61,613 nucleotides of DNA from Deinococcus piscis (GTDB lineage: Bacteria; Deinococcota; Deinococci; Deinococcales; Deinococcaceae), in assembly GCF_014653275.1 (NCBI RefSeq), contig NZ_BNAL01000015.1, forward strand, positions 1 to 61,613, in the 5' to 3' direction. The notes under the pieces were generated by a model. That model did no database searches and was not told the origin of the DNA. It was given only the letters and a program-made list of their open reading frames with translations. The translations under genes and the position numbers were made by a program. Shown here one piece after another: positions 39,788 to 49,668 of this stretch (positions are counted from its first letter, which is position 1; every line of letters starts with the position of its first letter).

Positions 39788-41020
39788 TTACTCCTTGTCC
39801 GGAGCGATAGGCAAGTCCACGTCGCCCTTGATGAATTTCTCCGGGCCGTCCGTATTGGGGAGCAGATCAAAATCAAAGATATCGGTGGGCAGCCACAGGG
39901 TCGCGCAGGCATTGGGCACGTCCACCACGCCGCTGATATGGCCCTGCACGGGAGCGCAGCCGAGCAGCGAGTAGGCCTGAGCGCCGGAGTAGCCGAACTT
40001 GGTCAGGTACTCGATGGCGTTCAGCACGGCCTGGCGGTAGGCGATATGCACGTCCAGAAAGTGCTGCTCGCCCTGCTCATCCACCGAAATGCCCTCGAAA
40101 ATCAGGTAGTTGTCGTAGCGGGGAGCCAGCGGGCTAGGGCGGAAAATGGGGTTCTTGATGCCGTATTTCTCCATGCCACCTTTAATCAGGTCCACCCGCA
40201 GGTGAATCCAGCCCGCCATCTCGATGGCCCCGCAGAAAGTGATTTCGCCGTCGCCCTGGCTGAAGTGCAGGTCGCCCACCGACAGGCCCGCGCCCTTTAC
40301 GTACACCGGGAAGTAGACTTTGGAGCCGCGTGACAGGTCCTTGATGTCGCAGTTGCCGCCGTGCTCACGCGGGGGCACCGTGCGGGCGGCTTCGGCGGCG
40401 GCCTGGTCGCGCTCGCTGCCTTTCAGGCGTCCCATGTGCGCCGTATCCGCGTAGGGGAGGTTCACCAGCGTGGGCACGCGGTCCGGGTCCGTCTTGTACA
40501 GCTCCAGCTCGCGGCGGTTCCACTCGTCCAGCAGCTCTTTGGAAGGCAGCGTGCCTATCAGGCCGGGATGAATCAGGCCAGCAAAGGAGACTCCGGGGAT
40601 GTGGCGCGAGCTGGTGAACATGCCCTTGAAATCCCAAATGGACTTCTGCGCGTCGGGGAAATGCTCGGTCAGGAAGCCGCCGCCGTTGGTGCGCGAGAAA
40701 AATCCGTTGAAGCCCCACTGCATCTGCTCGAAAGTACCGATATCAAGGATGTCCACCATAAGCAGGTCGCCCGGCTCGGCCCCCTCAATTTCCACCGGCC
40801 CAGTCAGGAAATGCACCTGGGTCAGGTCCACGTCGCGCACGTCCTCGGCGCTGTCGTTGTTGCCAATCTGCCCGCCGGTCCAGTCGTAGCATTCCAGAAT
40901 GAAGTCGTCGCCGGGCTTGACGGTGGCCGCCATCGGAATATCCGGGTGCCAGCGGTTGTGAACGTTCTCGTTCTCGTAGGGCGAGCGGTCAAGGTCGATG
41001 CTGAGCAGGGACTTCGCCAT
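39788..41020 (-). CDS. fmdA: Formamidase (acetamidase/formamidase family)
   Basis: The 410-aa enzyme hydrolyses formamide to formate and ammonia. It shows NRWHPDIP, GDDFILECYDWTGGQIGNND, DLHFSQGDGEITFCGAIEMAG and the late YSLLGCAPVQGHISGVVDVPNAC, all typical of FmdA. AGGAGG ends directly before ATG 41026 and 6 nt before ATG 41020, so the second ATG (MAKSLLSIDLD) is the true start. Confidence 0.93.
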   Translation of the reverse strand: MAKSLLSIDLDRSPYENENVHNRWHPDIPMAATVKPGDDFILECYDWTGGQIGNNDSAEDVRDVDLTQVHFLTGPVEIEGAEPGDLLMVDILDIGTFEQMQWGFNGFFSRTNGGGFLTEHFPDAQKSIWDFKGMFTSSRHIPGVSFAGLIHPGLIGTLPSKELLDEWNRRELELYKTDPDRVPTLVNLPYADTAHMGRLKGSERDQAAAEAARTVPPREHGGNCDIKDLSRGSKVYFPVYVKGAGLSVGDLHFSQGDGEITFCGAIEMAGWIHLRVDLIKGGMEKYGIKNPIFRPSPLAPRYDNYLIFEGISVDEQGEQHFLDVHIAYRQAVLNAIEYLTKFGYSGAQAYSLLGCAPVQGHISGVVDVPNACATLWLPTDIFDFDLLPNTDGPEKFIKGDVDLPIAPDKE

Positions 41021-41026
41021 GGTCAT

Positions 41027-41318
41027 CCTCCTGTGCGGGAAGGTAGAAAGCGTCAGCGGCCTCCAGTGATAAGACTGAAGGGGCGTAAGTTGTTGCGGAC
41101 AAGGTCATATTAGCACGTACGCATATATGTTTTTATCCTGGATAACTAACTTTTTGAACGAATGTTAAGTATTTCGCAGATATTCTTGCGATGGCCAGTG
41201 AATAGCTATGGCGAACGGGTGACGCAGCGTGACACCAATTCGCCTGCCATCCGGCCACCTGCTGCCTTTTCACTCAGAAAATAAGCGCTGTAATTGCCGC
41301 TGTTTCGTGGAATGTCTA
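41027..41318. other. Intergenic region upstream of fmdA
   Basis: This 292-bp gap between two minus-strand genes has no credible ORF. It is AT-richer than its surroundings around 41105-41185 and carries TAATAT on the minus strand near 41109-41114, a plausible -10 for fmdAB. No clear operator or terminator is seen. Confidence 0.5.
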
Positions 41319-42725
41319 TCAGAAAGCCGGCTTGCCATTGATGGTCATCTGCCCATCCTGATAGCCAAAGTCAGCCACCAGTTCGTTGCCTTCGGTGCGG
41401 AAGGTGCCGCTGCTGACCAGGTCGGCGGCATTCAGCTCGCTGTCTCCACCCATGCTGTTCAGCGCTTCGATGGTTTCCGGGCTGGTCCGCATGGTGAGCT
41501 GTGCTTGCAAGTACTGCGGCAGCAGCAGCATGGCGTTGCTCAGTTCGGTCATGTTGTCTAGGCCGCTGTCCCCGCCCTCGCCCAATGCAGCGGCCAGCCC
41601 CTTGAAGGTGGCCTGCCCGCTGAGTTGCAGGCCAGAGCCGGGGCTGGTAAAGCCCGCTTTGTCGAGCGACAGCACCGGCTCGGCCTGCAGCAGGCCCAGG
41701 AGGCTGCGGCTGTACACCTCTTCCATCTCCTGCTCCTGCTCTGGTGTGAACTTGACCTCACCCTCGGAGGAGGTCAGGGCCTGCTGGCGAATCTTCTCAT
41801 ACATCCCGCTCAAGTCCTGGAGCGGTTGCCGCGCCACGTGCCGTATACCCAGATGCAACTGCAAGCCGCCGAGCGCCGGGGTGTCCGGCACTTCTAGCGT
41901 ACCCAGCTCGTAGCGCGTGAGAATGTCGTAGTGTTCCGGGTCGGCCAGGGTGGTTTCGGACCCCACGGTCAGGTTGAGAAGCTGCGCGGTCTGGCCGAGC
42001 GCGTCGGTTGAGGCAACCTGAGCCACCTTGAATTCCGATTTCCCCACGCCAATCAGGTCGTCGGAACTGCTGTAGCTCTGGTTGCCGGTCAGGGTCATCT
42101 GACCCACCTGCACCGCGTTGCCCCCTGCGCCAGCGGTGAACTGCATTCCCGGCCAGGTCAGGTTGTAGCCCGTGAGGCGGCCCTCGCTGCCCGCTTCTAC
42201 CCGCCCCGTCAGCGGTTGCCAGGTGACCTGCCCGCCGTCCTGCGGCGACTGAAACTGCCCGGCAGGGACGCCGAGGTCCGTCACCGAGCTGCCGGTCAAG
42301 CCCAGCACGGTATGAATACGCGGCTTCTGACCGCCGACGGCCTTGTCCAGTTGCGCCTGAATTTCGGGGTCAAGGAAGCGGATTTCGGTGTCAATCACGG
42401 CCCTGGCAAGGGTGCCGCCCGCCAGCGGGCCGTGCTGAATGTGGTTGACGACCTCCCAGCCAGCGGTGGGGTCGTCCTTGGTGCCGATGGGCTGCACAAT
42501 CATGCGGTGCGTGCTTTTCAAGAAGCCTTTTTCGTAGCTGGATTCCTTGATGGTGAGCAGGTCGGTGGAGCGGAAGACCTGCTCCAGCCTCGCCGTAATG
42601 TCGTTGGTCACGTCCTGAGCGGCGGAGCTGGCATAAGCGGTGGTTCCCGCCCATAGGCCCAGAGCCGCCGGGACAGCCAGCGCCAGGGCGAGGGGAGACG
42701 GCGGGCGTGCGGAGCGGGGAGCCAT
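41319..42725 (-). CDS. YdgA-like protein (DUF945)
   Basis: The 468-aa protein has an N-terminal helix or signal anchor (about 10-33) and a long mature region of beta-rich sequence typical of YdgA/DUF945: SSYEKGFLKSTHRM at the start, QHGPLAGG near residue 110 and a C-terminal GYQDGQMTINGKP. Function is unknown in the family; it is probably envelope-associated. ATG 42725 follows CATATT by 6 nt. It has no clear operon partner. Confidence 0.8.
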   Translation of the reverse strand: MAPRSARPPSPLALALAVPAALGLWAGTTAYASSAAQDVTNDITARLEQVFRSTDLLTIKESSYEKGFLKSTHRMIVQPIGTKDDPTAGWEVVNHIQHGPLAGGTLARAVIDTEIRFLDPEIQAQLDKAVGGQKPRIHTVLGLTGSSVTDLGVPAGQFQSPQDGGQVTWQPLTGRVEAGSEGRLTGYNLTWPGMQFTAGAGGNAVQVGQMTLTGNQSYSSSDDLIGVGKSEFKVAQVASTDALGQTAQLLNLTVGSETTLADPEHYDILTRYELGTLEVPDTPALGGLQLHLGIRHVARQPLQDLSGMYEKIRQQALTSSEGEVKFTPEQEQEMEEVYSRSLLGLLQAEPVLSLDKAGFTSPGSGLQLSGQATFKGLAAALGEGGDSGLDNMTELSNAMLLLPQYLQAQLTMRTSPETIEALNSMGGDSELNAADLVSSGTFRTEGNELVADFGYQDGQMTINGKPAF

Positions 42726-42903
42726 GACCGCAATATGCCAGATGAATGGTGATGAAGTGGTCAACCTTGCGCGGGGACCCAGCGGACGTTCGCGCGGTTT
42801 TCTCCCGGTCCCACCTGGCTCCCCGGAAGAGGCTGGCGCCCCCCCCTTCTGAAGCAGCTGCCGCCGCTGACTGAGCGAAGCGGGTGAATTCTAGCCAAGT
42901 ACC

Positions 42904-43512
<609 letters not shown>

Positions 43513-43591
43513 GGGGGACAGTATAGGTACGCAGGACCCTAGAGGGACGTGCTCAGGGCCAAGAAGGCGAGGGGCCTCCAACCTGCCCGTC

Positions 43592-44263
43592 CTACAGCGT
43601 CACCACCTCGTCCATCAGCCGCTCGGCTTCGGCGTGGTCGTGGGTGACCAGAATCACCGGCAGGTCCAGGCTGTCCAGCAGGGCGAGCAGTTCGCTGCCC
43701 AGCTCGCGGCGCAGGGCCGGGTCCAGCGCGGAAAAGGGTTCGTCCAGCAGCAGCGCCCGTGGCCGGGCCAGCAGGGTGCGTCCCAGGGCGGTGCGCTGCG
43801 CCTGCCCGCCCGAAATCTGGTGCGGATACAGCCCGGCGGTGTCCCGCAGTCCCAGCCGGTCCAGCCAGGCCTCTACCTCTGGGTCGTGCCTGCGCCGGGG
43901 CGGATTGAGCCAGCCGCGCCGCCGTCCTGCCGCGAGATTCTGCGCCACAGTGAGGTGCGGAAAGAGAGCGTAATCCTGAAACATATACCCCAGCCCGCGC
44001 TGCTGCGGCGGCACCCACAGGCCCCGCGCCGTGTCCTGCAAGGGTTCTGCGCCGAACATCACCCGGCCCCGCTCGGCCCGCACCAGCCCGGCCAGGGTTT
44101 GCAGGAACAGGCTTTTGCCGCTGCCCGACGGCCCCACCAGTGCTGTACGCCGTGAGCTGAGCTGGCGGTTCACATGCAGCTCAAATCGCCCTGGCCCCCG
44201 GCCCAGCGCCGCTGTGAAGTCCAGCTGCCAGACCGGCGGTGTGGCTGGGCTGTGCCCGCTCAT
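43592..44263 (-). CDS. modC: Molybdate ABC transporter ATP-binding protein
   Basis: The 223-aa ATPase has Walker A GPSGSGKS, signature [13 protein letters not shown], Walker [13 protein letters not shown] and switch His in VTHDHAEA. It stops after the ABC domain and lacks the C-terminal MOP regulatory domain of ModC from E. coli (352 aa), so molybdate feedback at this level is probably missing. ATG 44263 overlaps the modB stop (ATGA). Confidence 0.85.
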   Translation of the reverse strand: MSGHSPATPPVWQLDFTAALGRGPGRFELHVNRQLSSRRTALVGPSGSGKSLFLQTLAGLVRAERGRVMFGAEPLQDTARGLWVPPQQRGLGYMFQDYALFPHLTVAQNLAAGRRRGWLNPPRRRHDPEVEAWLDRLGLRDTAGLYPHQISGGQAQRTALGRTLLARPRALLLDEPFSALDPALRRELGSELLALLDSLDLPVILVTHDHAEAERLMDEVVTL

Positions 44264-44943
44264 CCTGCACGTCCAGTGGGCCGGGGCGGGGAAAGCCAGT
44301 GCGCCAGCAGCAGCGTGCCCACGCACACCAGCGACGTGACCGCCACCAGCTGCCCGGCGGCGGCGTCCTGCCCGGCCTGCACCGCTTCATAGATGCCGAT
44401 AGACAGGGTTTGTGTCTCGCCGGGAATGCTCCCCGCAATCATCAAGGTGGCCCCGAATTCGCCCAGTGAGCGGGCAAAAGCCAGCAGCAGCCCCGACAGA
44501 ATGGCCCGCCATGCCAGCGGCAGCGTCACCCGGAAGAAGGTTGCCGCCCGGCCCAGCCCCAGCACCCAGGCGGCCCCTTCCAGTTGCCGGTCTACCCCTT
44601 CAAAGGCCGTGCGGGCCGGGCGGAACACCAGCGGAAATGACACCACTGTGGCCGCCAGCACTGCGCCCCAGAGGGTGAATACCAGCTGCACCCCCAGCCC
44701 GTCCAGCAGGGGCCCCAGCACGCCGCGCTGCCCCACCAGCACCAGCAGGTAGTACCCCAGCACGGTGGGCGGCAGGACCATTGGCAGGGTCAGCAGCGAG
44801 TCAAGCAGGTTGCGCCCCGGCCAGCGGCTGCGGGCCAGCCACCAGCCTGCCGCCGTACCCAGCACCAGGTTGAGGGCAGTGGCCCAGCCCGCCACCTGCA
44901 AGGACAGCAGCAGCGGGGTCCAGGGAGCAGCGGGGTCAGGCAT
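44260..44943 (-). CDS. modB: Molybdate ABC transporter permease
   Basis: The 227-aa permease has five to six helices and the ABC-contacting EAA loop ending ARSLGEFGATLMIAGSIPG, a ModB hallmark. MVLPPTVLGYYLLVLVG is also typical. TAAGCT lies 8 nt upstream of ATG 44943, within the 31-nt gap after modA, so a weak internal promoter is possible. The stop overlaps modC. Confidence 0.92.
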   Translation of the reverse strand: MPDPAAPWTPLLLSLQVAGWATALNLVLGTAAGWWLARSRWPGRNLLDSLLTLPMVLPPTVLGYYLLVLVGQRGVLGPLLDGLGVQLVFTLWGAVLAATVVSFPLVFRPARTAFEGVDRQLEGAAWVLGLGRAATFFRVTLPLAWRAILSGLLLAFARSLGEFGATLMIAGSIPGETQTLSIGIYEAVQAGQDAAAGQLVAVTSLVCVGTLLLAHWLSPPRPTGRAG

Positions 44944-44974
44944 GCGGCCCCAGCTTACGGCATCTGGGCCTGCG

Positions 44975-45820
44975 CTACCGGGCCGGCTCGGTCAGGAATC
45001 CAGCTTTTCGGAAGATGCTCTGCGCCGCCGGGCTGCCCAGGTAGTCCAGCAGCGCAGCGGCGGCCTGCGGCTGGGGGGCGGCCCTGAGCTGCGCCGCCTG
45101 ATACTCGATGGGCGTCCCAAGTGGCAACTCGGCCACCACCTGCACCCGCTCTGGCATCAGCGCGGCGTCGGTGGCATAGACCAAGCCTGCTTGCGCCTCG
45201 CCGCGTGCCACCCAGTCCAGCACTTGCCGCACGCTCTGGCCGTAGACCAAGCGGGGCTGGAGCGCGTCCCAGACGTTCAGGCCCTCCAGGGCTTCCTGCG
45301 CGTAGCGTCCGGCAGGCACGCTGCTCGGCTGGCCGGTGGCAATCCGCGCCCCGGCGCTGGCCTGCGCGCTTAGCCACGCGGCAGCCTGTTCCGGGCGGGT
45401 GGGTAGGGGAGAGGGCAAGTTTCCGCTCAAGGTGCCAGTGTCCTGCGGGGCAATCAGCACCAGGCGGTTGTAGACCAGTGGGCGGGGCTCACCGGCCAGC
45501 AGTCCGGCGGCCTGCGCCCTGTGCATGGTGGCGCTGTCGGCGGATAGAAACAGGTCGGCGGGTGCGCCCGCTTGCAGTTGGCTCAGCAGCGCTCCCGACC
45601 CTGCAGCGGTGATGCGCACTTCCTGCCCCGGATGCTCCGCACTGTATTGCCCGGCCACTTCAGTCACGACCTCGCGCAAGCTGGCGGCCACCGCCAGGGT
45701 CAGCACCGTCGGCTTGCCGTCCGCTTCCTGCTGGCCCGCCTGGGGTGCCGTGCAGCCTGCTAGGAGAGTGCCGCCCGCCAGCAGGGCAGCCAGCAGGCCG
45801 CCGCCCCCGGTGTGTCTCAC
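44975..45820 (-). CDS. modA: Molybdate-binding lipoprotein
   Basis: The 281-aa protein captures molybdate (or tungstate). A lipobox LLAGC gives a lipidated Cys near residue 22. LAVAASLREVVTEVA, AAGSGALLSQLQAGAPADLFLSAD and GLVYATDA are the ModA pattern. GTG 45820 overlaps the stop of the upstream hydrolase (GTGA), so the transporter is translated from a longer operon. Molybdate would serve the cofactor pathway begun by moaA, also in this window. Confidence 0.9.
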   Translation of the reverse strand: MRHTGGGGLLAALLAGGTLLAGCTAPQAGQQEADGKPTVLTLAVAASLREVVTEVAGQYSAEHPGQEVRITAAGSGALLSQLQAGAPADLFLSADSATMHRAQAAGLLAGEPRPLVYNRLVLIAPQDTGTLSGNLPSPLPTRPEQAAAWLSAQASAGARIATGQPSSVPAGRYAQEALEGLNVWDALQPRLVYGQSVRQVLDWVARGEAQAGLVYATDAALMPERVQVVAELPLGTPIEYQAAQLRAAPQPQAAAALLDYLGSPAAQSIFRKAGFLTEPAR

Positions 45821-47070
45821 AGCTGTCCCTGCGCCAGCCCCAGCAGGCGGTCCACCACCCGCTCTCCGCTGGAGCGAATGCCGCCGTGCTCGTATTCGTC
45901 GGTGATATAGGTGCTCAGGCCCGGCAGCAGTGCGGCAGTCTCCCGCGAGAACTCGAACGGCACAAAGGCGTCGTCCACATAGATGGCCGCTGCCGCTGGC
46001 ACATCCAGCTGCCGCAGGCGCTCCCGGTCATACAGCGGCCCCCAGGACCGGGCGGCCAGCAGCTCGGCAGCCTCGGCATACGGGTGCAGCTGGGGGTCGT
46101 GCCGCAGAAAATCGCGGTGGACATGCTCGCCCGCCAGCAGGGTGGGGTCGGCAGCAAAGTCGGCGGGCATGGTGCGCTCTGCCGACCAGCCGGTGACCTG
46201 CGCGTCGGCCCAGCAGGCTTCGTGCAGCAGAAGGTAGATGGGCCGACTGGCATGAAACGGCAACATGCCCCGGAGTTCAGCGCGGAAGACCGGCGAATCC
46301 GGGCTGTGCTCCAGAAAGAAGTGCAGCCGCTCGGCCCCGCCGTCTGACCCCAGATGCATGCCCAAGCGGCGCAGCATTTCGGGCGTGACCTCTTCACCAT
46401 GTTCGGTGTGCAGCTCGCCGGCTCCGGCCCGCTCCATCAGTGCAGCAATGCGGGCGCGGTCCTGCGGGAAGTGGCGGTAGTATCGCTCCGACTTAGCCCG
46501 CAGGGTGGCCCAGGTGAGCGCGTATACCTCGTCAATGTGGTGTCCCGGTGCGGGCAGGCCGCCCGTGAACAGCGCCATTTCTACCGCTTCTGGGAACAGC
46601 GACAGGTAGCTCAGCGTGCAGAAGCCACCGAACGACTGTCCCAGCACGCTCCAGCGCTCCACACCCAGCGCCCGGCGCACCGCTTCGGCGTCGTGGACGA
46701 TGGCATCTGCCCGGAAGTGGCTGAGGTATTCGGCCTGTTCCTGCGGCGTGCCGCTCAGCTGGCCCACGGGCGTGGACAGCCCCGTGCCGCGTCCATCCAG
46801 CAGCACCAGCTGATAGTCCTCCAGCAGCCGCCGCTGCCAGCCCGGCAGGTCGGACAGCGCCGCCGGGCGCGGGCCTTCTGCGCCGGGGCCACCTTGCAAA
46901 AACAGCAGGTAGGGCTTGGCCGCACCGCCCTTTGCGGTCACGATGCGGGCATAAATCTCCAGCTCTGGGCCGGTAGGGGCCGCGTGGTTCAGCGGCACGC
47001 TGAGGCGCAGGTCCTGTAGGTGCAGGCCAGGCAGATGCAGGCTGGGCAGGTGCAGTGTAGCGAGGGACAT
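45817..47070 (-). CDS. Alpha/beta hydrolase, proline-iminopeptidase-like
   Basis: The 417-aa hydrolase has LFLQGGPG (oxyanion region), the nucleophile elbow GQSFGGF, and a late YITDEYEHGGIRSSGE with the candidate catalytic His. It fits peptidase family S33 (prolyl aminopeptidase). Residues 4-19 form a pentapeptide pattern LHLPS/LHLPG/LHLQD encoded by 15-bp repeats. ATG 47070 follows TAGGCT by 6 nt, and the TAG of that box is the stop codon of the upstream gene. It is coupled to modA downstream. Confidence 0.85.
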   Translation of the reverse strand: MSLATLHLPSLHLPGLHLQDLRLSVPLNHAAPTGPELEIYARIVTAKGGAAKPYLLFLQGGPGAEGPRPAALSDLPGWQRRLLEDYQLVLLDGRGTGLSTPVGQLSGTPQEQAEYLSHFRADAIVHDAEAVRRALGVERWSVLGQSFGGFCTLSYLSLFPEAVEMALFTGGLPAPGHHIDEVYALTWATLRAKSERYYRHFPQDRARIAALMERAGAGELHTEHGEEVTPEMLRRLGMHLGSDGGAERLHFFLEHSPDSPVFRAELRGMLPFHASRPIYLLLHEACWADAQVTGWSAERTMPADFAADPTLLAGEHVHRDFLRHDPQLHPYAEAAELLAARSWGPLYDRERLRQLDVPAAAAIYVDDAFVPFEFSRETAALLPGLSTYITDEYEHGGIRSSGERVVDRLLGLAQGQL

Positions 47071-47079
47071 GGCCCTAGC

Positions 47080-48306
47080 CTACCCTTCCAGTGCCTGTAC
47101 CACGGCCCGGCGCACTGCGGCCAGAACTTCCTGCGGCTGCTCGGCCTGACCCTGTGCCAGCTCGGGGCGGCCTCCGCCTCGCCCGCCGGTCGCGGCCAGG
47201 GCAGAGCGCAGCACAGCGCTGGCATCCACCTCAGCCACACCGCTGCCTACGCCGCAGCGGGTGCCCGCCACAGCGGCCCGCACTTCGCCGGCGGGGGTCG
47301 CGCCCAGCACGGGAGTCAGCAGTTCTCCTTGCGGCAGGGTCAGCAGCCGCAGGGACACACCTCCGGCCACCTCCTCGGGGGGGACAGCGGCCACCAGCGC
47401 CTCTGCCAGGGCTGAGCGCAGCTGCTCCGCTTCGGCGGCCAGGGCACCTCGCTCGCGGCGCAGGGCGTCTATCCGCTCGGCCAGTCCCGCCGGGCTGGTG
47501 CTGAAGCTCTGGGCCAGGGCGCGGGTGTCCCGGTACACCCCGGCCAGATACTCCGCTGCTTCCGGCCCAGCGCGGAAAGTCACGCGGGTCAGCCCGGCCT
47601 TGACCCGCTCCAAACCCAGCACCGTGACCGGCGCAGCCAAGTTGCCCAGCGGCAGGTGGGTGCCCGCGCAGGCGCTGACATCGAACAGTTCTCCCGCCCG
47701 GTCCCGGAACATCACCAGGCGCACGTCCCCGGTGAGCGACGTGGCGCGGCGCAGGGCATAGGCGTGCAGCTCCGTGTGTGGAACCGTCACCGTCTCCAGG
47801 TGCAGTGGCCCGGCCACCATCATTTCTCGCAGCAGCACTTCGGAGGCCTGGGCGTCGGCTTCGCTGGGGCCGCCGCCCAGGTCCAACGTGCAGTCGGGGC
47901 CGCGCATGCCCACCGCCGCCACCTCGAACGCCGGATTCACGCGGGCAAAAGCCTGTGCCAGCAGGTGCTCGCCGGTGTGGCGGGCCATCTGGCGCAGGCG
48001 GCGTGTGGCGTCCACTTCGCCGTCCAGCGGGGTGCCCACCGGCGGCGGGGGCAAATCGCCCGCCACCGCGTGCCAGACCACGCCGCTGGCTTTGTCCAGC
48101 CGGGTGTCTGTGACGGCCCAGCGCTGTTCCCCGGCCCGCAGCCAGCCCTGGTCCCCATTCTGCCCACCGCCCTGCGGGTAAAAGGCCGACGCGTCCAGGG
48201 CCAGCTCACCGTCCCCGGCAGCCACCACCTGAGCGCGGAAGTGCAGCTCTAGCGGCTCGGCATGGTCCAGGCGGCGGGTGGGGGCGGGCAGGGCACTTGA
48301 GGTCAT
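47080..48306 (-). CDS. AlaX-type alanyl-tRNA editing protein with DHHA1-like C-terminus
   Basis: The 408-aa protein resembles free-standing AlaRS editing domains that clear Ser- or Gly-tRNA(Ala). The zinc motifs HTGEH (about 113-117) and CAGTH (about 216-220) are intact, AFYPQGGGQNGDQG marks the N-terminal beta barrel, and a coiled coil leads to a glycine-rich C-terminal domain (GGRGGGRPELAQG) like that of AlaRS. ATG 48306 follows TACAGT by 7 nt. It heads the operon with the hydrolase and modABC. Confidence 0.88.
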   Translation of the reverse strand: MTSSALPAPTRRLDHAEPLELHFRAQVVAAGDGELALDASAFYPQGGGQNGDQGWLRAGEQRWAVTDTRLDKASGVVWHAVAGDLPPPPVGTPLDGEVDATRRLRQMARHTGEHLLAQAFARVNPAFEVAAVGMRGPDCTLDLGGGPSEADAQASEVLLREMMVAGPLHLETVTVPHTELHAYALRRATSLTGDVRLVMFRDRAGELFDVSACAGTHLPLGNLAAPVTVLGLERVKAGLTRVTFRAGPEAAEYLAGVYRDTRALAQSFSTSPAGLAERIDALRRERGALAAEAEQLRSALAEALVAAVPPEEVAGGVSLRLLTLPQGELLTPVLGATPAGEVRAAVAGTRCGVGSGVAEVDASAVLRSALAATGGRGGGRPELAQGQAEQPQEVLAAVRRAVVQALEG

Positions 48307-48346
48307 GCCCTGCACTGTAAAGGACCTTGGACGAAGAAGGGTCGGC

Positions 48347-49339
48347 CTATTTGCCCAGAGTCACGAAGCCATAAATCCACTGCGCGGTGCCGTCCGGGGC
48401 CACGCGGTACTCGGCGCGGGGGCCAACCATGACCGGCAGCAGGTTCGAGCGCAGAAACAGGTCACCCCGGTAGTAGTTCCAGTCGTTTTGCCAGTTGTGG
48501 GTGTAGCTGCCGCGCACGGCCCCCACGCCAAACGCCGGGTCGCCCGCGTAGGGCAGGCGGTAGGTGGCGTACAGGCTGGTTTCCTGCGCCCGGCCCAGGC
48601 CGTATTCGGAAATCACCGAGTCGCCAGCAGCGAAGCGCTCCAGGTGGGTGGCTTCCAGCAGCAGCTGCGGCGTGGGGGCGGTGGTCGCTGTGACCGTGAG
48701 CTCAGCGTTGGAATGGACCTTGCCGGCGAACGGATAGGTGTATAGCCGGGCCAGCGGGGCCACCCGGAAGTCAATGTTGCCCACCTTTTCCGTGTAGGCC
48801 GTGCCCACCTGCGAGTAGGTGAACGGCTCGCGCTTCTCACCCGAAGCGGCCACCCCCGCTTTGTTGTAGACATAGGCCTGGCCTTCCAGCGCCGTAAACG
48901 CGTAGCCCGCCGACAGTTCGGAAAGGCCCTTTTCCCGCAGCACGCCGGTGAACTGCGGGCCGGTGTAGGGATTGTGGGTCACTTCGGCGCGGCGCACGTC
49001 GTTCTCGATGCCGATCAGATAGGTGGTGTTGTTCATGCGGGTCGAGATCGAGTAGTCCCACACGTCCTTGTCAGGCCGGTTGGCCACCGTGAAGCGCAGG
49101 TCATGCTCGGTGGGCAGCGGCAGCCCCCCCAAGCCGATGCGCGACACGTCGTTCTTGTCATTCAGCTCCAAGATGGGCGACACTCCCCCAAAGCGGCCAA
49201 AGTAGTTGGTGGGAACGCCGAAGCGCAGGCCCGCTGGGGGAGCCGTTTCGGCGGGGGGAGGTGCCGCAGTGCTCTGGGCAGCGGCAGCAGGCGCCAGGGC
49301 CAGCAAAAGCAGCAGGGCAGCGGAGTGCAGGCGGATCAT
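48347..49339 (-). CDS. Exported protein, probable beta-barrel, function unknown
   Basis: The 330-aa protein has a signal peptide (1-22, ending AAAAQ) and a short Pro/Ala linker. The remainder alternates aromatic and polar residues in amphipathic strands (YDYSIS-like, YSQVGTAYTEK, ETSLYATYRL, YRGDLFLRSNL), which suggests an outer-membrane or outer-layer beta protein. I do not recognise the family. ATG 49339 follows CATAGT by 7 nt. It diverges from the riboswitch-controlled cobalamin genes, about 75 bp before the riboswitch. Confidence 0.7.
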   Translation of the reverse strand: MIRLHSAALLLLLALAPAAAAQSTAAPPPAETAPPAGLRFGVPTNYFGRFGGVSPILELNDKNDVSRIGLGGLPLPTEHDLRFTVANRPDKDVWDYSISTRMNNTTYLIGIENDVRRAEVTHNPYTGPQFTGVLREKGLSELSAGYAFTALEGQAYVYNKAGVAASGEKREPFTYSQVGTAYTEKVGNIDFRVAPLARLYTYPFAGKVHSNAELTVTATTAPTPQLLLEATHLERFAAGDSVISEYGLGRAQETSLYATYRLPYAGDPAFGVGAVRGSYTHNWQNDWNYYRGDLFLRSNLLPVMVGPRAEYRVAPDGTAQWIYGFVTLGK

Positions 49340-49414
49340 ACCTGCCACTATGCCCTATTGGCCTGCCAAAAGCCTGACTTTTCGGTCAGATAAGGCCCGG
49401 CCGCGCCCCTTCTG

Positions 49415-49540
49415 CTACGCTGAATGTCACTCAGACCGAGGGGAAGTCCGGTGAGATTCCGGCGCTGTCGCGCAGCGGTGTGTGGGCCCTGAGCCCGCGA
49501 GCCCGAATGCCTCCTGAGCTGGGCCTGCCCTGTCTGTGGC
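49415..49540 (+). promoter_or_regulatory. Cobalamin riboswitch
   Basis: The leader contains GAGGGGAAGTCCGGTG (49438-49453) then GATTCCGG and CGCGCAGCGGTG, the conserved core of cobalamin riboswitches, followed by a B12-box-like CCTCCTGAGCTGGGCCTGCC (about 49510-49529). It lies 130 bp upstream of btuF. Adenosylcobalamin binding would shut down btuF and probably the overlapping cob genes. Confidence 0.9.
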
Positions 49541-49668
49541 AGGTTCACCCTTCGCCGTCAAAGGGCCACCAGCCGCCGTTCCTCCGCCGCGCTGCAGCCT
49601 TTGCTGGGGCCGGTTTTTCCGTGTGCGCCTGCCTCAGCTGCAAGTCCAGCACCGAAGAGGACCCCTCC

